DNA of 64,000 bases. It comes from Carya illinoinensis. Taxonomy: Eukaryota > Streptophyta > Magnoliopsida > Fagales > Juglandaceae. Shown here one piece after another: positions 35,351-48,499 of this stretch. The DNA lies in assembly GCF_018687715.1 (NCBI RefSeq), contig NC_056766.1:10839501-10903500 (forward strand). The letters run 5' to 3'. Each line of letters opens with the position of its first letter. Positions within the stretch are counted from its first letter, which is position 1. The translations under genes were made by a program, and so were the position numbers. The notes below the pieces were generated by a model, which was not told the DNA's origin, did not search any database, and saw only the letters and a list, made by a program, of their open reading frames with translations.

Positions 35351-37072
35351 TGATGCCTCGACTCCCACGTACAAAAACACGAGAATCGTGATATCACGAT
35401 GATGACAATACGAGTCACGCATCCCAATCATAAGTGTCAAGCGTGTGTACATGAAGAAAGTATACAACAAAAGTTCAGTGGATAAATTAAATAAGTCAAC
35501 TAAGTACCAAAATTTTAAATATAAGTTTACCAAAATAATAGTATTACTGAAATTATACAGTTATCCGTAAAAATAAAGTAAAAAGTCAAATACATAGACA
35601 AAATGGAATCAAATCATTTAATCTAAAAAGCATCCATATGTCACTCCTTCAGCAGAGCCGATCTCTTAGACTCAACATCTTCATCTGCATAAAAGATTAC
35701 GATTCCATTAAATGGAACCGTGGGGTGTCGAATACCATCAAATTGTGAATCTCAGTAAGTAATCACCCAACCAACCCACGAGATAAAAACATATTAATGC
35801 AACCAACATGTATGCGTGCATATGATAAAATATGAATGAGGCCAAAACCATCATTTTTTTTTAAAATGACCATTTTCCAATGCAAGCCAAAAATCTCATT
35901 TGACCCAGAACATACCATTACATACCATTTGCCATTTTTAGAGAAAATGACCTAACCATAAATAAACAATTTTCACAGAAAATTATCCTCATCCATTAAA
36001 CCACACACGGCCATTTTCCTAGAAAATGGCATAGCATATCCATTTATACAAACACTATAGGCCGAGTTTGCATGCAGGGCTACCACCATCCCTACCGCAT
36101 GTACCGTAGGGGAGAATTATAGGTAGGACTACCATCATCCCTACTTACCACCATTCCTACCGCTAACACTGTAGGCTGGAATCGCAGGCAAGACTCTACC
36201 ACTATCCCTACTTACCATCATCTCTACCATGTGCATCGTAGAAGGGAATCACAGATAAGACTACCACTATCTCTGCTTACCACCATCCTTACTTACCATC
36301 ATCCCTACAGCTTGGACTGTAGGCGGAAATCACAAGCGAGACTACTGTCATTCTTACTTACCACCATTCCTCCCGCATGCACCATAGGTAGGAATCACAA
36401 GCGAGACTCTACCATCGTTCTTGTTTACCACTATCCCTAAAGTTCATTTTCCTTTCTTTCATTCTTTTTAATCCATTCATTTCAAAAATACGCAAAAATC
36501 ATCTCTCACATGAAATCCTAGTTTTCATATATACACATGGACATGTATGCAATTATACGAAAATTGAGTTTTCATTTACAAACATGGACATGTGTGCAAT
36601 TATGCAATGTATATGACCCGACATCAACAGCCACCAAATCCTAGCATAATCCAATCACACAAACAACTCCATCCTCTAATCAATCCGACCCCCAAACTCC
36701 TTGGATTCGGTCTGGCACAACCCACCAAATCATAGTAAATATGAGTTAGTGCAAAATATATTTAAATCTCAAAAAGTTATTTGAAAAGTTACTTACATCA
36801 TTAAAATATAATTTTTGGAGGATCAAGAAGGTGTAAAAGGCGGTGGCACAACAACATAACAGTGCAATTTGGGCTAAGGCTGTGGGTCTCAAAATACTCA
36901 ATTTTGAACAGGGACAAATGAAGACTTGGGATGGATAGGGAAGAACCTAAAGGTATTGGTAAAGCTATTGGTGATGGTGGTTGGCCGTGGGAGGTGGCGT
37001 GGGTTACGGTTGAAGACTAAAGTACCTAAATCAGAAAATGAGATGGAGAGGCTTCAATGGTGGCAGATCGGA
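35351..37072 (-). mobile_element. LTR2, copy 2, truncated
   Basis: Starts TGATGCCTCGACTCCC, then a region collinear with 9593-10597, a minisatellite of CCATCCCTAC units (36063-36445), and a part matching the reverse complement of 11640-12360. Late in it, GGGATGGATAGGGAAGAACC resembles a block of LTR1, so LTR1 and LTR2 share ancestry. It stops near GATCGGAGC at about 37072, where the LINE begins; the remaining LTR bases are absent on the far side of the LINE. Confidence 0.7.
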
Positions 37073-40000
37073 GCTGGGGAAGGGTGGTTTGCACGTGGGC
37101 TTGGGAACCCACGTGGCATTAGAGCCCCTCATGATTTAGTCAAGAAGGAAGGTCCCGATATAATATTTTTACAAGAAACAAAAGTAAGCAGCAGAATAAT
37201 GGATAGAGTGAAGTATCAGGTGGGATTACATAATTGTCTAATAGCCGATTGTGAGGGAAGAAGTGGAGGCCTTAGTTTGTTATGGAGACAGGAAGTTGAG
37301 CTGACCATTAAAAGTTTTTCTAAACATCATATTGATGCTGAAGTGAAAGATAGTGATAATGAAGGTTGCTGGCAAGTAATAGGTCTATATGGACACCCAG
37401 ACACCAGTAGGAGGGAAGAAACTTGGGACTTAATGAGGTCTTTAAGTAGGGGTGCTCATGAGAGATGGTTGGTGATGGATGACTTTAATGAAATAACCAG
37501 TAGAATGGAAAAAAAGGGTGGGAAGGATAAAGCTGAATTACAAATGGAGAGTTTTAGAAGAATGATAGATGATTGCACATTAATTGATCTGGGTTATGAA
37601 GGAACCAGTTTTACATGGTGGAACAGCAGGGAAGGGGTAAATGCCATTCATGAAAGACTAGATCGAGCCCTAGCAAACAATGCATGGTGTAGAGCATTTC
37701 CTTATGCAAAGGTGTTTCATACCATTGCTACTTATTCAGACCATAACCTTATTGTGCTACAAACTGAGGGTTGTGTGCAAAAGTTTAAAGGCCAAAAGCC
37801 TTTCAGGTTTGAAGCAGTATGGATAGAAAGTGAAGAATTTGCAAAGGTGATTGAGAAGGCTTGGCAAGTTCACTGTGGGGATGGACCTATTGGAGAGGTG
37901 GTGAACAAGATTTCGAGGTGTAGTGACAGGTTGCTAAGGTGGAACAAAGCTAGTTTTGGAACAGTCCAAAAGAGATTAAGGATGGCTAGAATGCAATTAG
38001 AGAAGATCCAAACAGAGAACTTAAGAAACCCAAATAGAGCAGTAGTATAGCAAGCAAGAGAGGAAGTTCAAATATGTCTTGAGAGGGAGGAAATACTTTG
38101 GAGGCAGAGATCAAAAGCATTATGGTTAAATGGGGGTGATCAAAATACCAAGTATTTCCACAGCAAAGCATGTCAAAGGAAAAAGAAGAACACCATTACC
38201 AGACTCAAGGATGAACATGGGAAATGGAAAGAAAAAGAGCAAAGGGATGAGCTGATAATAAACTATTTTGAAGAGATATTTAAATCAAGTGGATTGGCAA
38301 CTAGCAACAGTTTCTTATCTTCTCTACAAGGCAGGGTAACAGAAGCAATGAATGAAGATCTTACAAACGCCTATTCTGAAGATGAAGTAAAGTCTGCACT
38401 GCAACAAATGGATCCTACTAAAGCTCCTAGACCTGATGGTATGGCTCCTATTTTCTATCAAAAATACTGGCATATTGTAGGAAAGTCTGTGACTAAAGCT
38501 GTATTGCATGCTCTTAATGAGGGTCAATTCCCTGCTGAGTTAAATCACACCTTTATTGTCCTTATCCCAAAAACTAAAAAGCCTGAGTTAGTATCCCAAT
38601 ATCGCCCAATAAGCTTGTGTAATGTCATTTATAAATTGATCTCTAAGATCATGTCTAATAGGCTGAAATTAGTCCTTCCTTATGTTATATCCAACTCTCA
38701 AAGTGCATTTGTACCGGGTAGAGTCATTTCTGATAATATTCTTGTAGCTTATGAAATGATTGATTATTTAAGAAGAAAAAGAGCTAGAAAAGAAGGATAT
38801 ATGTCCATCAAGTTAGATATAAGCAAAGCTTATGATAGGCTCGAATGGAATTATTTGGAAGCTATTATGAAACATATGGGATTTGCTCATAGATGGATCC
38901 AATTAGTCATGCTTTGTGTCAAAACAGTCTCTTTTTCCATTATCATAAATGGAGAACCAGTTGGCCCTATTCATCCTTCCCATGGGTTAAGACAGGGAGA
39001 TCCACTATCTCCCTATTTATTCTTATTGGGTACTGAGGGACTTATTTCTTTGTTGACTGAAACAAGTTCCAGAAATCAGATTTCAGGCATTCGTGTATGC
39101 AGAGGGGCTCCAGTGGTGAATCAATTGCTATTTGCAGATGATAGCATCCTCTTCTGTAAGGCCACTCTTCAAGAGAACATGGAGTTACAAAGAATCCTTG
39201 ATGAATATGAGAATGCATCAGGTCAAAGAATTAATAGAGGAAAGACTACAATGGTTTTCAATAACAATGTCCCATCAAATGTTAAGCAACATGTCCTATC
39301 TTTGTGGGGAGTTCAAGGATACCAGAATTATGATAAATATCTAGGCCTACCATCAATGGTAGGAAAAGATAAAAGAAGGGCTTTTTCTGATATTAAGCAT
39401 AAAGTATGGTCTAAGCTGTAGCAATGGAAGGAAAAGCTCTTATCACAAGGGGGAAAAGAAGTCTTAATAAAGGCAGTGGCCTTAGCTATTCCAACTTACT
39501 CTATGTCCTGCTTTAAGCTACCCAGCTCTTTGTGTCATGAAATAGAGCAAATGATGGCCAAGTTTTGGTGGGAACAGAAGAAAGAAGAGAGGAAGATTCA
39601 CTGGGTGAATTGGAAGAGGCTGTGTGAGACTAAAGGGGATGGGGGCATGGGATTTAGAGATTTAAAGATATTCAATGAGGCCCTACTTGCAAAACAAGGA
39701 TGGAGAATAATGCAGAATGAAGAAAGCCTGCTTCACAAAGTTTTTAAGGCCAGATACTTCCAAAACTCGAATTTTCAGAGTGCAAATCTTGGTCACAATC
39801 CATCCTTTGTGTGGAGGGGCATTTGGTCAGTGAAAGAAAAGCTTCTACAAGGTTGCAGGTGGAGGGTTGGAAATGGAAGAATGATAAGGATTTGGGATGA
39901 CTATTGGGTGCCTAGTTTCAAAAACTTACAACAGACAATGGCTGGATTAACAGAAGATGACCAAAGAGTAGAGACTCTAATTGATCAACACTCAGGGTGG

Positions 40001-41160
40001 TGGGATATAAACAAAGTCAGAAGTTTGTTGGCACCTAAACCAACTGAAGCAATTTTGAAAATTATCCTCAGTTCAGAAAACCATGAGGATAAGTTAGTAT
40101 GGGACATGGAGAGAAATGGTTGCTTTAGTGCTAAGAGTGCCTACAAACTTTTTAAAAGCTTGCCCACAATAGCAGAGGGAGAAAGCTCAAGAAGTAGAGA
40201 AGATAAAAAGTTGTGGAAAGCCATTTGGAGGATGAAAGTGCCCCAGAAGGTTAAGATTTTTGCATGGAGAGCTTGCATTGAAGCCCTGCCAACCAGATGC
40301 AATTTGCAAAGAAGAAAGGTAGTTGAAGATGCCACATGTCAATTGTGTTCTGCAGATTGTGAAAATACTACACATGCTCTTAAACAATGTCAGATGCTCA
40401 CTGCAACCTAGGAGCAACAGTTTCCTCAAAGAATGAATGCAGTACCACATGAGGACTTTAGAGAGATGGTTGCTCGAGTACAAGTTAATCACAATCAAGA
40501 AGAGCTAGAGCGTTTATTCATGATAGCTTGGGCATGCTGGTATAGAAGAAATCAGTGGGTATTTGAGGAAAAACAACTGGAACTAGCAGAGGTAGTCAAC
40601 CATGCTCTTTGCTTGCTTAAGGCTTTTCAGGCAACTAAAGGCACTAATTTTAATGGCATTAGAGAGTGACTAAATGACAATTGCCTCCACAAGGGACCAC
40701 AAAGCTTAATGTGGATGGAGCAATGTTTAATGAAGATGGCAGTGCAGGAGTTGGTCTTATACTCAGAGATTGGGAAGGAAAGGTGATCATGGCTGTAAGC
40801 AAAAAGGAGACAGTAGTGGTGGAGCCTCTAGAGATTGAACTAGTAGCTATACTCAGAGGCTTACAATTTTGTATCCCACTTGGGTTGCAAGTTCTAATCA
40901 TTGAGACAGATTCGTTGATTTTAGCTCAAGAGCTAGCAAAACCTGAGCTAGCCAATGCTATGTTTGGAAATATTGTAACAGACATAAAGCAGCTACAGAG
41001 TAGAATACCAGATTGCTCTATTTTGCATATCAATCGGGAGGCAAATGAGTCAGCACATAGATTAGTAAGGTTTGCAAGATCAGTAGTTGATACAAGTGTT
41101 TGGTGGGAGTCTATTCCCTCTGTTATTGAACAAGTCCAATGGACTAATTTAGCATTGTAA
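37073..41160 (+). pseudogene. LINE ORF2: endonuclease, reverse transcriptase, zinc finger, RNase H
   Basis: ORF2-type protein that would nick target DNA and reverse transcribe LINE RNA. In order: AP-like endonuclease (RGLGNPRG at about 37097, FLQETK, DDFNEI in place of the usual GDFN, YSDHNLI at about 37735), reverse transcriptase (PISLCNVIYK, LDISKAYDRLEW at about 38812, FADDSILF at about 39135), a thumb and linker region, a zf-RVT-type zinc-binding region (WR.KVPQKVKIFAWR to CQLC at about 40345), and RNase H (NVDGA at 40708, then Glu in PLEIEL and Asp in ETDSL). One frame holds from 37078 to about 40667 with TAG stops at 38048, 39419 and 40409; a frameshift near 40660-40680 precedes RNase H, which is open to the final TAA. 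The ATG at 36926 is in LTR2 and is not the true start. Confidence 0.9.
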
Positions 41161-41205
41161 TTCTGTTTTCATTATAAATGAAAGTGTTTTTTCCTATAAA
41201 AAAAA
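37073..41205 (+). mobile_element. 5'-truncated L1-like LINE with RNase H
   Basis: Non-LTR retrotransposon on the plus strand. It starts within the endonuclease domain, so the first ORF and the 5' untranslated region are lost, as is usual for LINEs. It ends 45 bases after the last stop with a short A-run (41198-41205). No clear target duplication was found. It lies against the broken end of LTR2 copy 2. Confidence 0.85.
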
Positions 41206-41227
41206 TGTATAGAAACATATATATATT

Positions 41228-41262
<35 letters not shown>

Positions 41263-41270
41263 CAGAATAC
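41206..41270. repeat. AT then GT dinucleotide tract
   Basis: A run of AT repeats followed by (GT)10-12 at about 41241-41263, directly after the LINE A-tail. Simple repeats often grow from LINE tails. Confidence 0.85.
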
Positions 41271-42385
41271 TAATATAGTGAAATAAATTATATATATTCA
41301 ATGATTTATGGACAAGCTCTAATTGAGTCGAGTCAGTTATGAATGGATGAGCCTTAAAGAGCATCAACAGAGTCGAGTCGAGTTTCATTGAGTATGTGTC
41401 ATTTACTAATTAAGCGGATTTCAGCTTTTACGACCATGTTTTTTTCTTTCTTTTTTTTATGATTCGAGCTTGGTTTGAGTTAAGCCGAACAAATATCAGG
41501 TGAGCAATCATACGAACTGGTCTTTTAAATCAATAGAGTTAAGAACACTTGAATGACTTAAACTTTTTTGTTTTTTGTTTTTTTTAATCATGTAAAGAAA
41601 TTCACTATATACTAGTACACTCTCGTCCAACTCCTAATTATCTTGTACCATGTGGCATTAACTCTCATTTCTTGAATTTTTATTGTTATTTAAAAATAAA
41701 AGTTGGTCTAATTCATGTTAAAGGGTAATAACGCATCAACACAACGTGATAGAAGTGACATAATAAAAAGATATATATATACTCTCGTACAAAAAAATTC
41801 TACATGAAAACTTTACATGACCATACACATCTACCAAATCAACATATAATTTATTATTTTTTCTCTTCTATTTTAATGTTTAAATATGTATGTGTTTCAA
41901 TAGAATGATAAAAATAACAAATAATCAGTTGGTTAACCGATGGAAATGCATGGTGTAAGATCACTTCATTGTAGCATTTCTATATACATATAAACATACA
42001 TACATACATACATACATGTGATCTGCAATAACCTTAATATCTAAATTCTATATATGCCCGATCGAAAAGAAGAATATAAAATAATTGCTCACCTGATTTG
42101 GATCCACTTGTTTTGTCTAAAAAGCTGATCATTGGAATAGGTATATGACGAAAAAGACTCACGATTGACCAAAAAGATCATGGTAGGAAGGAAGACAATT
42201 AAAATTCCACCTCACCCAATACTTGGAAATATACTATCACTTATAATATTATTCAATTATAATCTTATCTTGAATGCAGAATCTTCCTCCATTTGCAATT
42301 GGAAAACTTTCATATTGCGAAGCGTATTTAAAGGGAAAAAAAAAATATAGAGTTCAGCTAGCATTCAATATATATATACATATAG
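41271..42385. other. Intergenic, 5' side of the EF-hand cluster
   Basis: No coding signal. Contains GAGTCGAGT-type and GAGCTTGG-type stretches (41320-41520) that look like an old transposon relic, a (CATA)5 run at about 41994-42015, and from about 42110 to 42340 a block resembling the upstream region of the EF-hand gene at 46090 (GACCAAAAAG, AATTAAAATTCC, TTGAATGCAGAATCTTC). That block is a duplicated promoter belonging to the decayed copy at 42719. Confidence 0.5.
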
Positions 42386-42556
42386 AAATGATATTTGCAG
42401 TCGTGGTTGTGCAAGTGGCGTGCAGTCGCTTTGAAAAAAATGAATTAATATGGAATCCACATGAAAAAAAAAAACTAACTTTTTAATCGTGGACCCCACT
42501 CTTTTTCAAAGCGATTGCGCGACGTTTGCAATTCCACAACTGTATGTAGCATTGCT
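42386..42556. mobile_element. MITE with long terminal inverted repeats
   Basis: About 170 bases whose two ends pair over about 55 bases: a left arm with GTCGTGGTTGTGCA and CAGTCGCTTTGAAAAA, and a right arm with TTTTTCAAAGCGATTGCG and GCAATTCCACAACTG. It lies in the promoter block of the decayed EF-hand copy. A weakly related element sits at 62933-63098. Confidence 0.75.
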
Positions 42557-42718
42557 TATATATATATATATATATCTTTATATATCTATATCTATATAGC
42601 AAGTTTTCGTTTTAATCCTTACCAATATATATAGAGCAAGTCATCCGTCAAGTTCTAGTACTTGTTGCTAACATCTTCACCCTAAACTACAATACTCCAC
42701 TTTGTAGTCCCTTACAAA

Positions 42719-42873
42719 ATGATTAGGTTGTCGTTTCCGCAACAAAGCCTATGTAATTAGGGTGTGATTCCCTTCAGTGAGGCGATATCAATGGAGACAG
42801 CAAACTTTCGTGGCTAGAGGTGATGATGGCAGCGGCCTCCAGAGAAGTCGGACCAAGTTGGCCTTGGATAGGC
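42719..42873 (+). pseudogene. Decayed EF-hand gene copy
   Basis: Starts ATGATTAGGTTGTCGTTTCC, nearly identical to the start of the intact gene at 43633, and its 5' leader (CAAGTTCTAGTACTTGTTGC, CATCTTCACCCTAAAC) also matches. A TAG at the fourteenth codon, loss of part of the first EF-hand, and loss of everything after the TTGGCCTTGG block leave no product. It is a relic of the tandem family. Confidence 0.8.
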
Positions 42874-43517
42874 TTAATAATCCAATACATTTTCGGATAA
42901 CGCTACAACTCATATTTTACAACTATTTTACTACTCACTTTACAACCAAATAAAATAATTATGCCACTTTATTAAAAATAATTTCTATTTTACATAATTT
43001 CTCTTTATATAAAAGAAAATGATTGATAAAGTTATAGGCTATACAGATCTCGTACACTTTTCGAAAAAAACAATAAGCCACACACGAGACCCACATAAAA
43101 TAGTCTATTTTTATTGAAAAACTGTGTTAGTCTTGCACACTCTAAAGCGATATCTAGCATTATTTATTGTAAAATAGTAGTGAGTTTATTGTTTTGCTAG
43201 TAGGAGATAGTTATATGTCTTAATTTGTTGAGAGTATCCAAATAATTGATCAATGGGGCTATTATGCAATTCTTTACCAGATTTAGATTCACTTGTTATA
43301 TTAAAGAATGTATCTGAAGACTAGATCAATGCGCATCCGGCCGGTGATAAAGCTACCGTCCAGTTCCTGACCAAAAAGTTGGAAGAGAAAAATATTAAAA
43401 TTCCTACGTACCTGACAGAATAATTTGCAGATATTATCACTTATCTTAACTACAGCAGAATAGTGAGAACGATAATTTAAGGGGCCGGGGAAGAAAAAGA
43501 GTGCTGGCCTTAGTACT
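42874..43517. other. Spacer and upstream region of the first intact EF-hand gene
   Basis: From 42895 to about 43195 there is a possible MITE-like block, with TTTTACTACTCAC near its left side and GTAAAATAGTAGTGAG near its right side in opposite orientation; this is weak. From about 43270 the sequence parallels the other promoters of the family (GACCAAAAAGTTGGA, AATTCCTACGTACCTGAC, GAAAAAGAGTG). Confidence 0.4.
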
Positions 43518-43527
43518 CTATATATAG
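43518..43527 (+). promoter_or_regulatory. TATA box of the first intact EF-hand gene
   Basis: CTATATATAG lies 106 bases before the start codon, followed by a leader shared with the second gene (GATCCCTTAAGTTCTACTTGTTGCC type). The second gene has CTATTTATAG in the matching place. Confidence 0.65.
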
Positions 43528-43632
43528 CAGCTTGGTTAATTGCTTTCTAAACCTCGAGTATAGATCAGAAAGTGATCCCTTAAGTTCTACTTGTTGCCAA
43601 ACATGCACCTTCACCCTAAACACTACTACAAA

Positions 43633-43920
43633 ATGGTTAGATTGTCGTTTCCGCATGACCAATCCAAGGATCCTGAAGTTCCCTGCACTGAAGAGAGGTT
43701 GAAGACTATTTTCGAGAACCACGATAAAAACAAGGATGGCAAACTTTCGAGGCAGGAGGTGATGACGGCCTTCGAAGAACTCGGATCACTTTGGCCTTGG
43801 TTTAGAGCTAAGGATGTGTTTCGTCATGCCGATCAAGATAAGAAAGCGTATATCGATATCCAAAAGGAGTTGAAACTCCTCGTTGCCTATGTTTCTAGTT
43901 GCGACTATGCTTATCAGTAA
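43633..43920 (+). CDS. Small EF-hand (calmodulin-like) protein, first intact copy
   Basis: Predicted 95-residue single-exon protein of the plant calmodulin-like class; such proteins sense calcium in the cytosol or nucleus, and the partner is unknown here. The start is at ATGGTTAGATTG, aligned with the decayed copy (ATGATTAGG) and the second copy (ATGGGTAGG); an upstream in-frame ATG at 43591 lies in the shared leader and is less likely. EF-hand 1 (residues about 30-41) has the complete loop DKNKDGKLSRQE. EF-hand 2 (about residues 66-77) is DQDKKAYIDIQK: Ala replaces the central Gly and Lys stands at the last position, so calcium binding there is doubtful. Between the hands is a conserved LWPWFRA segment. 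No signal peptide or membrane segment. The long CT repeat follows about 240 bases after the stop. Confidence 0.82.
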   Translation: MVRLSFPHDQSKDPEVPCTEERLKTIFENHDKNKDGKLSRQEVMTAFEELGSLWPWFRAKDVFRHADQDKKAYIDIQKELKLLVAYVSSCDYAYQ

Positions 43921-45745
<1,825 letters not shown>

Positions 45746-46089
45746 GGATCTAACAAAAAGGACTCCTGCCTGACCAAAAAGTTGATCCATAGAAAGGAAT
45801 ATTAAAATTCCTACCTGACCGAGTAATTTGAATATATTCTCACCAATCTTATTTGAGTGCAGAATCTTCATGTATTTGCAATTATAAAACTAATACTGAG
45901 AAGCGTTACTTTAAGGCCGGAAAAGGACCGAAAAAGAGTGGTAGCTAAAACTCTATTTATAGCAATAAGGCTACGTTTTAAACCTCATCATAGATCGAGC
46001 AAGTGATCCCTCAAGTAGTTTTCTACTTGTTGCCAACATCGATCTTCACCCTAACTAAACACTACTCTATTTCGAAGATCTCCCAAAAA
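45746..46089 (+). promoter_or_regulatory. Promoter and leader of the second EF-hand gene
   Basis: Parallels the upstream regions of the other copies: GACCAAAAAGTTGAT, AATTAAAATTCC-like, TTTGAGTGCAGAATCTTC, GAAAAAGAGTGG, then the TATA box CTCTATTTATAGCA at 45951-45964, followed by the leader with TGATCCCTCAAG and CTTCACCCTAAC. The spacing from the TATA box to the start codon is about 130 bases. Confidence 0.65.
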
Positions 46090-46401
46090 ATGGGTAGGCT
46101 CGCGTTCAGTCCGATTTCAAAAAGCAAAGATAAGGGTGAAGTTCCCTGCACTGAAGCACAGTTAACAGCTATTTTCAAGGACCACGATACCAACGGAGAT
46201 GGCAAACTCTCGTGGTCGGAGCTGGATTTAGCCTTCAAAAACCTCGGATCACGTTGGCCTTGGTTTAGAACTGAGGGTGGGTTTCGTCATGCAGATGAGG
46301 ATGGTAATGGATTTATCGATATCGAAACGGAGTTGAAACTCCTTGTTGCCTACGCCTATAAACGCAACTATATATATAAGCCTACTGCAGGTAAGGTTTA
46401 A
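46090..46401 (+). CDS. Small EF-hand (calmodulin-like) protein, second intact copy
   Basis: Predicted 103-residue single-exon calcium-binding protein, paralogue of the one at 43633. The start ATGGGTAGG follows an A-rich context (CCCAAAAA) and aligns with the paralogues; an in-frame ATG at 46003 is inside the shared leader. EF-hand 1 (residues about 36-47) is the canonical loop DTNGDGKLSWSE. EF-hand 2 (about 72-83) is DEDGNGFIDIET, with the central Gly kept and Thr at position 12 flanked by Glu, so it is closer to functional than in the first copy. RWPWFRTEGGFRHA lies between the hands. The Lys-rich start (SKSKDKGE) and a basic tail (YIYKPTAGKV) are copy-specific. No signal peptide. Likely cytosolic; expression and partner are unknown. 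Confidence 0.87.
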   Translation: MGRLAFSPISKSKDKGEVPCTEAQLTAIFKDHDTNGDGKLSWSELDLAFKNLGSRWPWFRTEGGFRHADEDGNGFIDIETELKLLVAYAYKRNYIYKPTAGKV

Positions 46402-47180
46402 AGTGTCCTGTTATGTTCTCACTACTAGCTAAGTTGTCTTATGAAGGTTTAAGTCGTGCTTTTTGTGTCAGATAATGTAAGGAGGCTAATGATGTAACTA
46501 TAAATAGCCCCTTCATCATATATAATAGAACAATCAGAATCTCTCTCTCTCTCTCTCTCTCAGTGGTTTAGGAACAAATATATGATCAGATGGAGTTGTT
46601 GCCATTTGTGACATATTCTCCCCTGGAAACCAGCTTATTTGGTATTTGCAGAAGAGAAACAGTTAATATACCCACATAACATGATAATAGAAATGTTATT
46701 TTTTGTGGATAAACTAGAAGCAAAACAGATACTTAGAAGAAGATAAAGTGAGTCATGATTGATCAATTTTAGTGTTGGATAAGGTGGGGATCAGATGTGA
46801 CGTGGTAAGTAGGGTCTTTCCCAATCAACTCATGTATAAAAGGAGGAGAAGCGTGTTTAAGGAACGCGCGCGCCTATCCTTATACGTCATATTCTTATAT
46901 TGACTTAAATATGTTGAATGCAGATAAGAGACACTGGAAATATATTTAGTGTGATATTTCATATTTTAGTATATTTTAATTGAAAGATTATTTTATTTAA
47001 GTTATATTGGTTCTCTTATTTTAAATTTATCGTGTTACTCGTTAGATTATTTTATGATTTTTAAGTAAAGTAATTTTTTAAATCCAAACACATCAAAAAT
47101 TCATGAAAGGTAGAAAATATTGAAAATATGAAAATTTATTCAGTAATCTTGCAAAAGTCAAGTTGTATATATATAGTACT
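46402..47180. other. 3' flank of the second EF-hand gene
   Basis: Presumed 3' untranslated region up to a CT run (46540-46561), then AT-rich intergenic DNA with a GCGCGCGCC spot near 46866. I see no gene. Confidence 0.4.
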
Positions 47181-47674
47181 GTATGATTGAGATTGTGGTG
47201 AGACATATAACTTATAACTTGAGAGCTTATAGTTTATAACTTAAGTAATAAATTGTACTATTAAAAAGTTATTTACTGTTTAGTAATTATATGTTTAAAT
47301 TAATACTTCCAAATATGTTACATTTATTTAAAAACAAATTAAAAAAGTGTTTTCTAAGATAAAAATGACTATTATTTTAATTTTTTAAAAATTATGATCA
47401 TATTTTTCAAAGTTTGAAAGTTATAATTATCTTATAGTTGTATAGATATTTTGGTCCATTAATAGTCTTTTTAAAATTCGAATTATGTTATGCATTATTC
47501 GGAAAAATATGTTTGAGGAAAGGCATAAAAATAATATTTTTTTCTCAAACAAATTTTTTAACTTATTTGAGATTAAAAGTACTTTAATATGTAATATTCA
47601 AACAACTTAATTTTTTCATTAAGAAGCTTTTTAAACAATTTTTAAACCTCCTACCACAACCTCAAATAAGCTCA
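47181..47674. mobile_element. MITE, second member of the family in CACTA A
   Basis: Ends with GAGATTGTGGTGAGA on the left and CCTACCACAACCTCAAATAAG on the right, matching the GGTTGTGGTGA / CCTACCACAACC termini of the element at 5504-6302. Internal blocks also match (AAAAAGTTATTTACTGTTTA, then AAATTAAAAAAGTG). It is shorter and more diverged. Boundaries are approximate. Confidence 0.65.
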
Positions 47675-48399
47675 TAGTAGGATCTTTATCATAATTTATA
47701 TATGCTGGGGAATTTCTATCAAACCAAACCCCCCAAACCAATCAACTAGAGAGTCGGGATGAGTTACATACAACTGATCTTCTCTTCTCTTCTCTTCTCT
47801 TCATGTCTACTTGCATATTGCACCCATAAGGCTGCAAAAAGCCGGCCATATATTTTTAAAAATACTTCGTCTATTTTTTTCCCCCCTCTAACTATTCTTA
47901 TAAGAATAGTTCGCTTTTTAATAACTAAGAGTTGATCTAATAACTTGTGGGAAATGGAACCTAAGGATAATTAATATATACTCTAATATGTGGTGGTAGT
48001 GAGATAAAAATTTAATTAGTACATAGCATAAGTACTCCAATAAAATTTGAAATATAATTTTTAATATCATATATACAAAGAAGGGATTTAGATCTTTAAA
48101 GATCAATTAATCCAACAATCCAAACACACCATTACTGAATTGACAAGGAAAAAAATATACCATATAAATATTCTGATTTCGTTGGGTAAGTATCGGGTGT
48201 CTTTTGCTATTATTCCTCATTCCCAAAAGCTAATGTGTGGATCTTTCAAAACCATTTTTTAGAGTAGGAACTGATCAAGGAATCTAGCTAGGAGTCCCAG
48301 TGGCAACCCATGCAAATAGCAAATTTTGCTCCTAATCTATAATTGCCTTGCATATCTAAATTGGGGGACAAAAGAGAATAATATAATGATTATTTACTT
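47675..48399. other. Intergenic sequence before the split EF-hand copy
   Basis: AT-rich, with five tandem TCTTC units at about 47780-47804. No gene recognised. The 5' half and promoter expected for the next EF-hand copy are not found here. Confidence 0.4.
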
Positions 48400-48499
48400 C
48401 GATTTGGATCACATTGGCCTTGGCTTGTAACCGAGGATGGGTTTCGCCATGCTGATCTCGATGACAATGGATATATTGATATCGAGACAGAGTTGGAAC
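48400..48499 (+). pseudogene. EF-hand gene copy, part before the CACTA insertion
   Basis: Reads GSHWPW, GFRHAD and the second EF-hand loop DLDDNGYIDIET in the same order as the intact copies; the ELE that follows is cut by element C. The first EF-hand and start codon are missing, so the copy was 5'-truncated, or its upstream exon has decayed, independently of the transposon. The last three bases (AAC) are the target-site duplication. Confidence 0.85.

Noticed and set aside
36926..37072. Start of a long open frame before the LINE
   Set aside because: The first 50 codons fall in LTR2. The LINE-like protein begins only at RGLGNPRG, so the ATG at 36926 is accidental.
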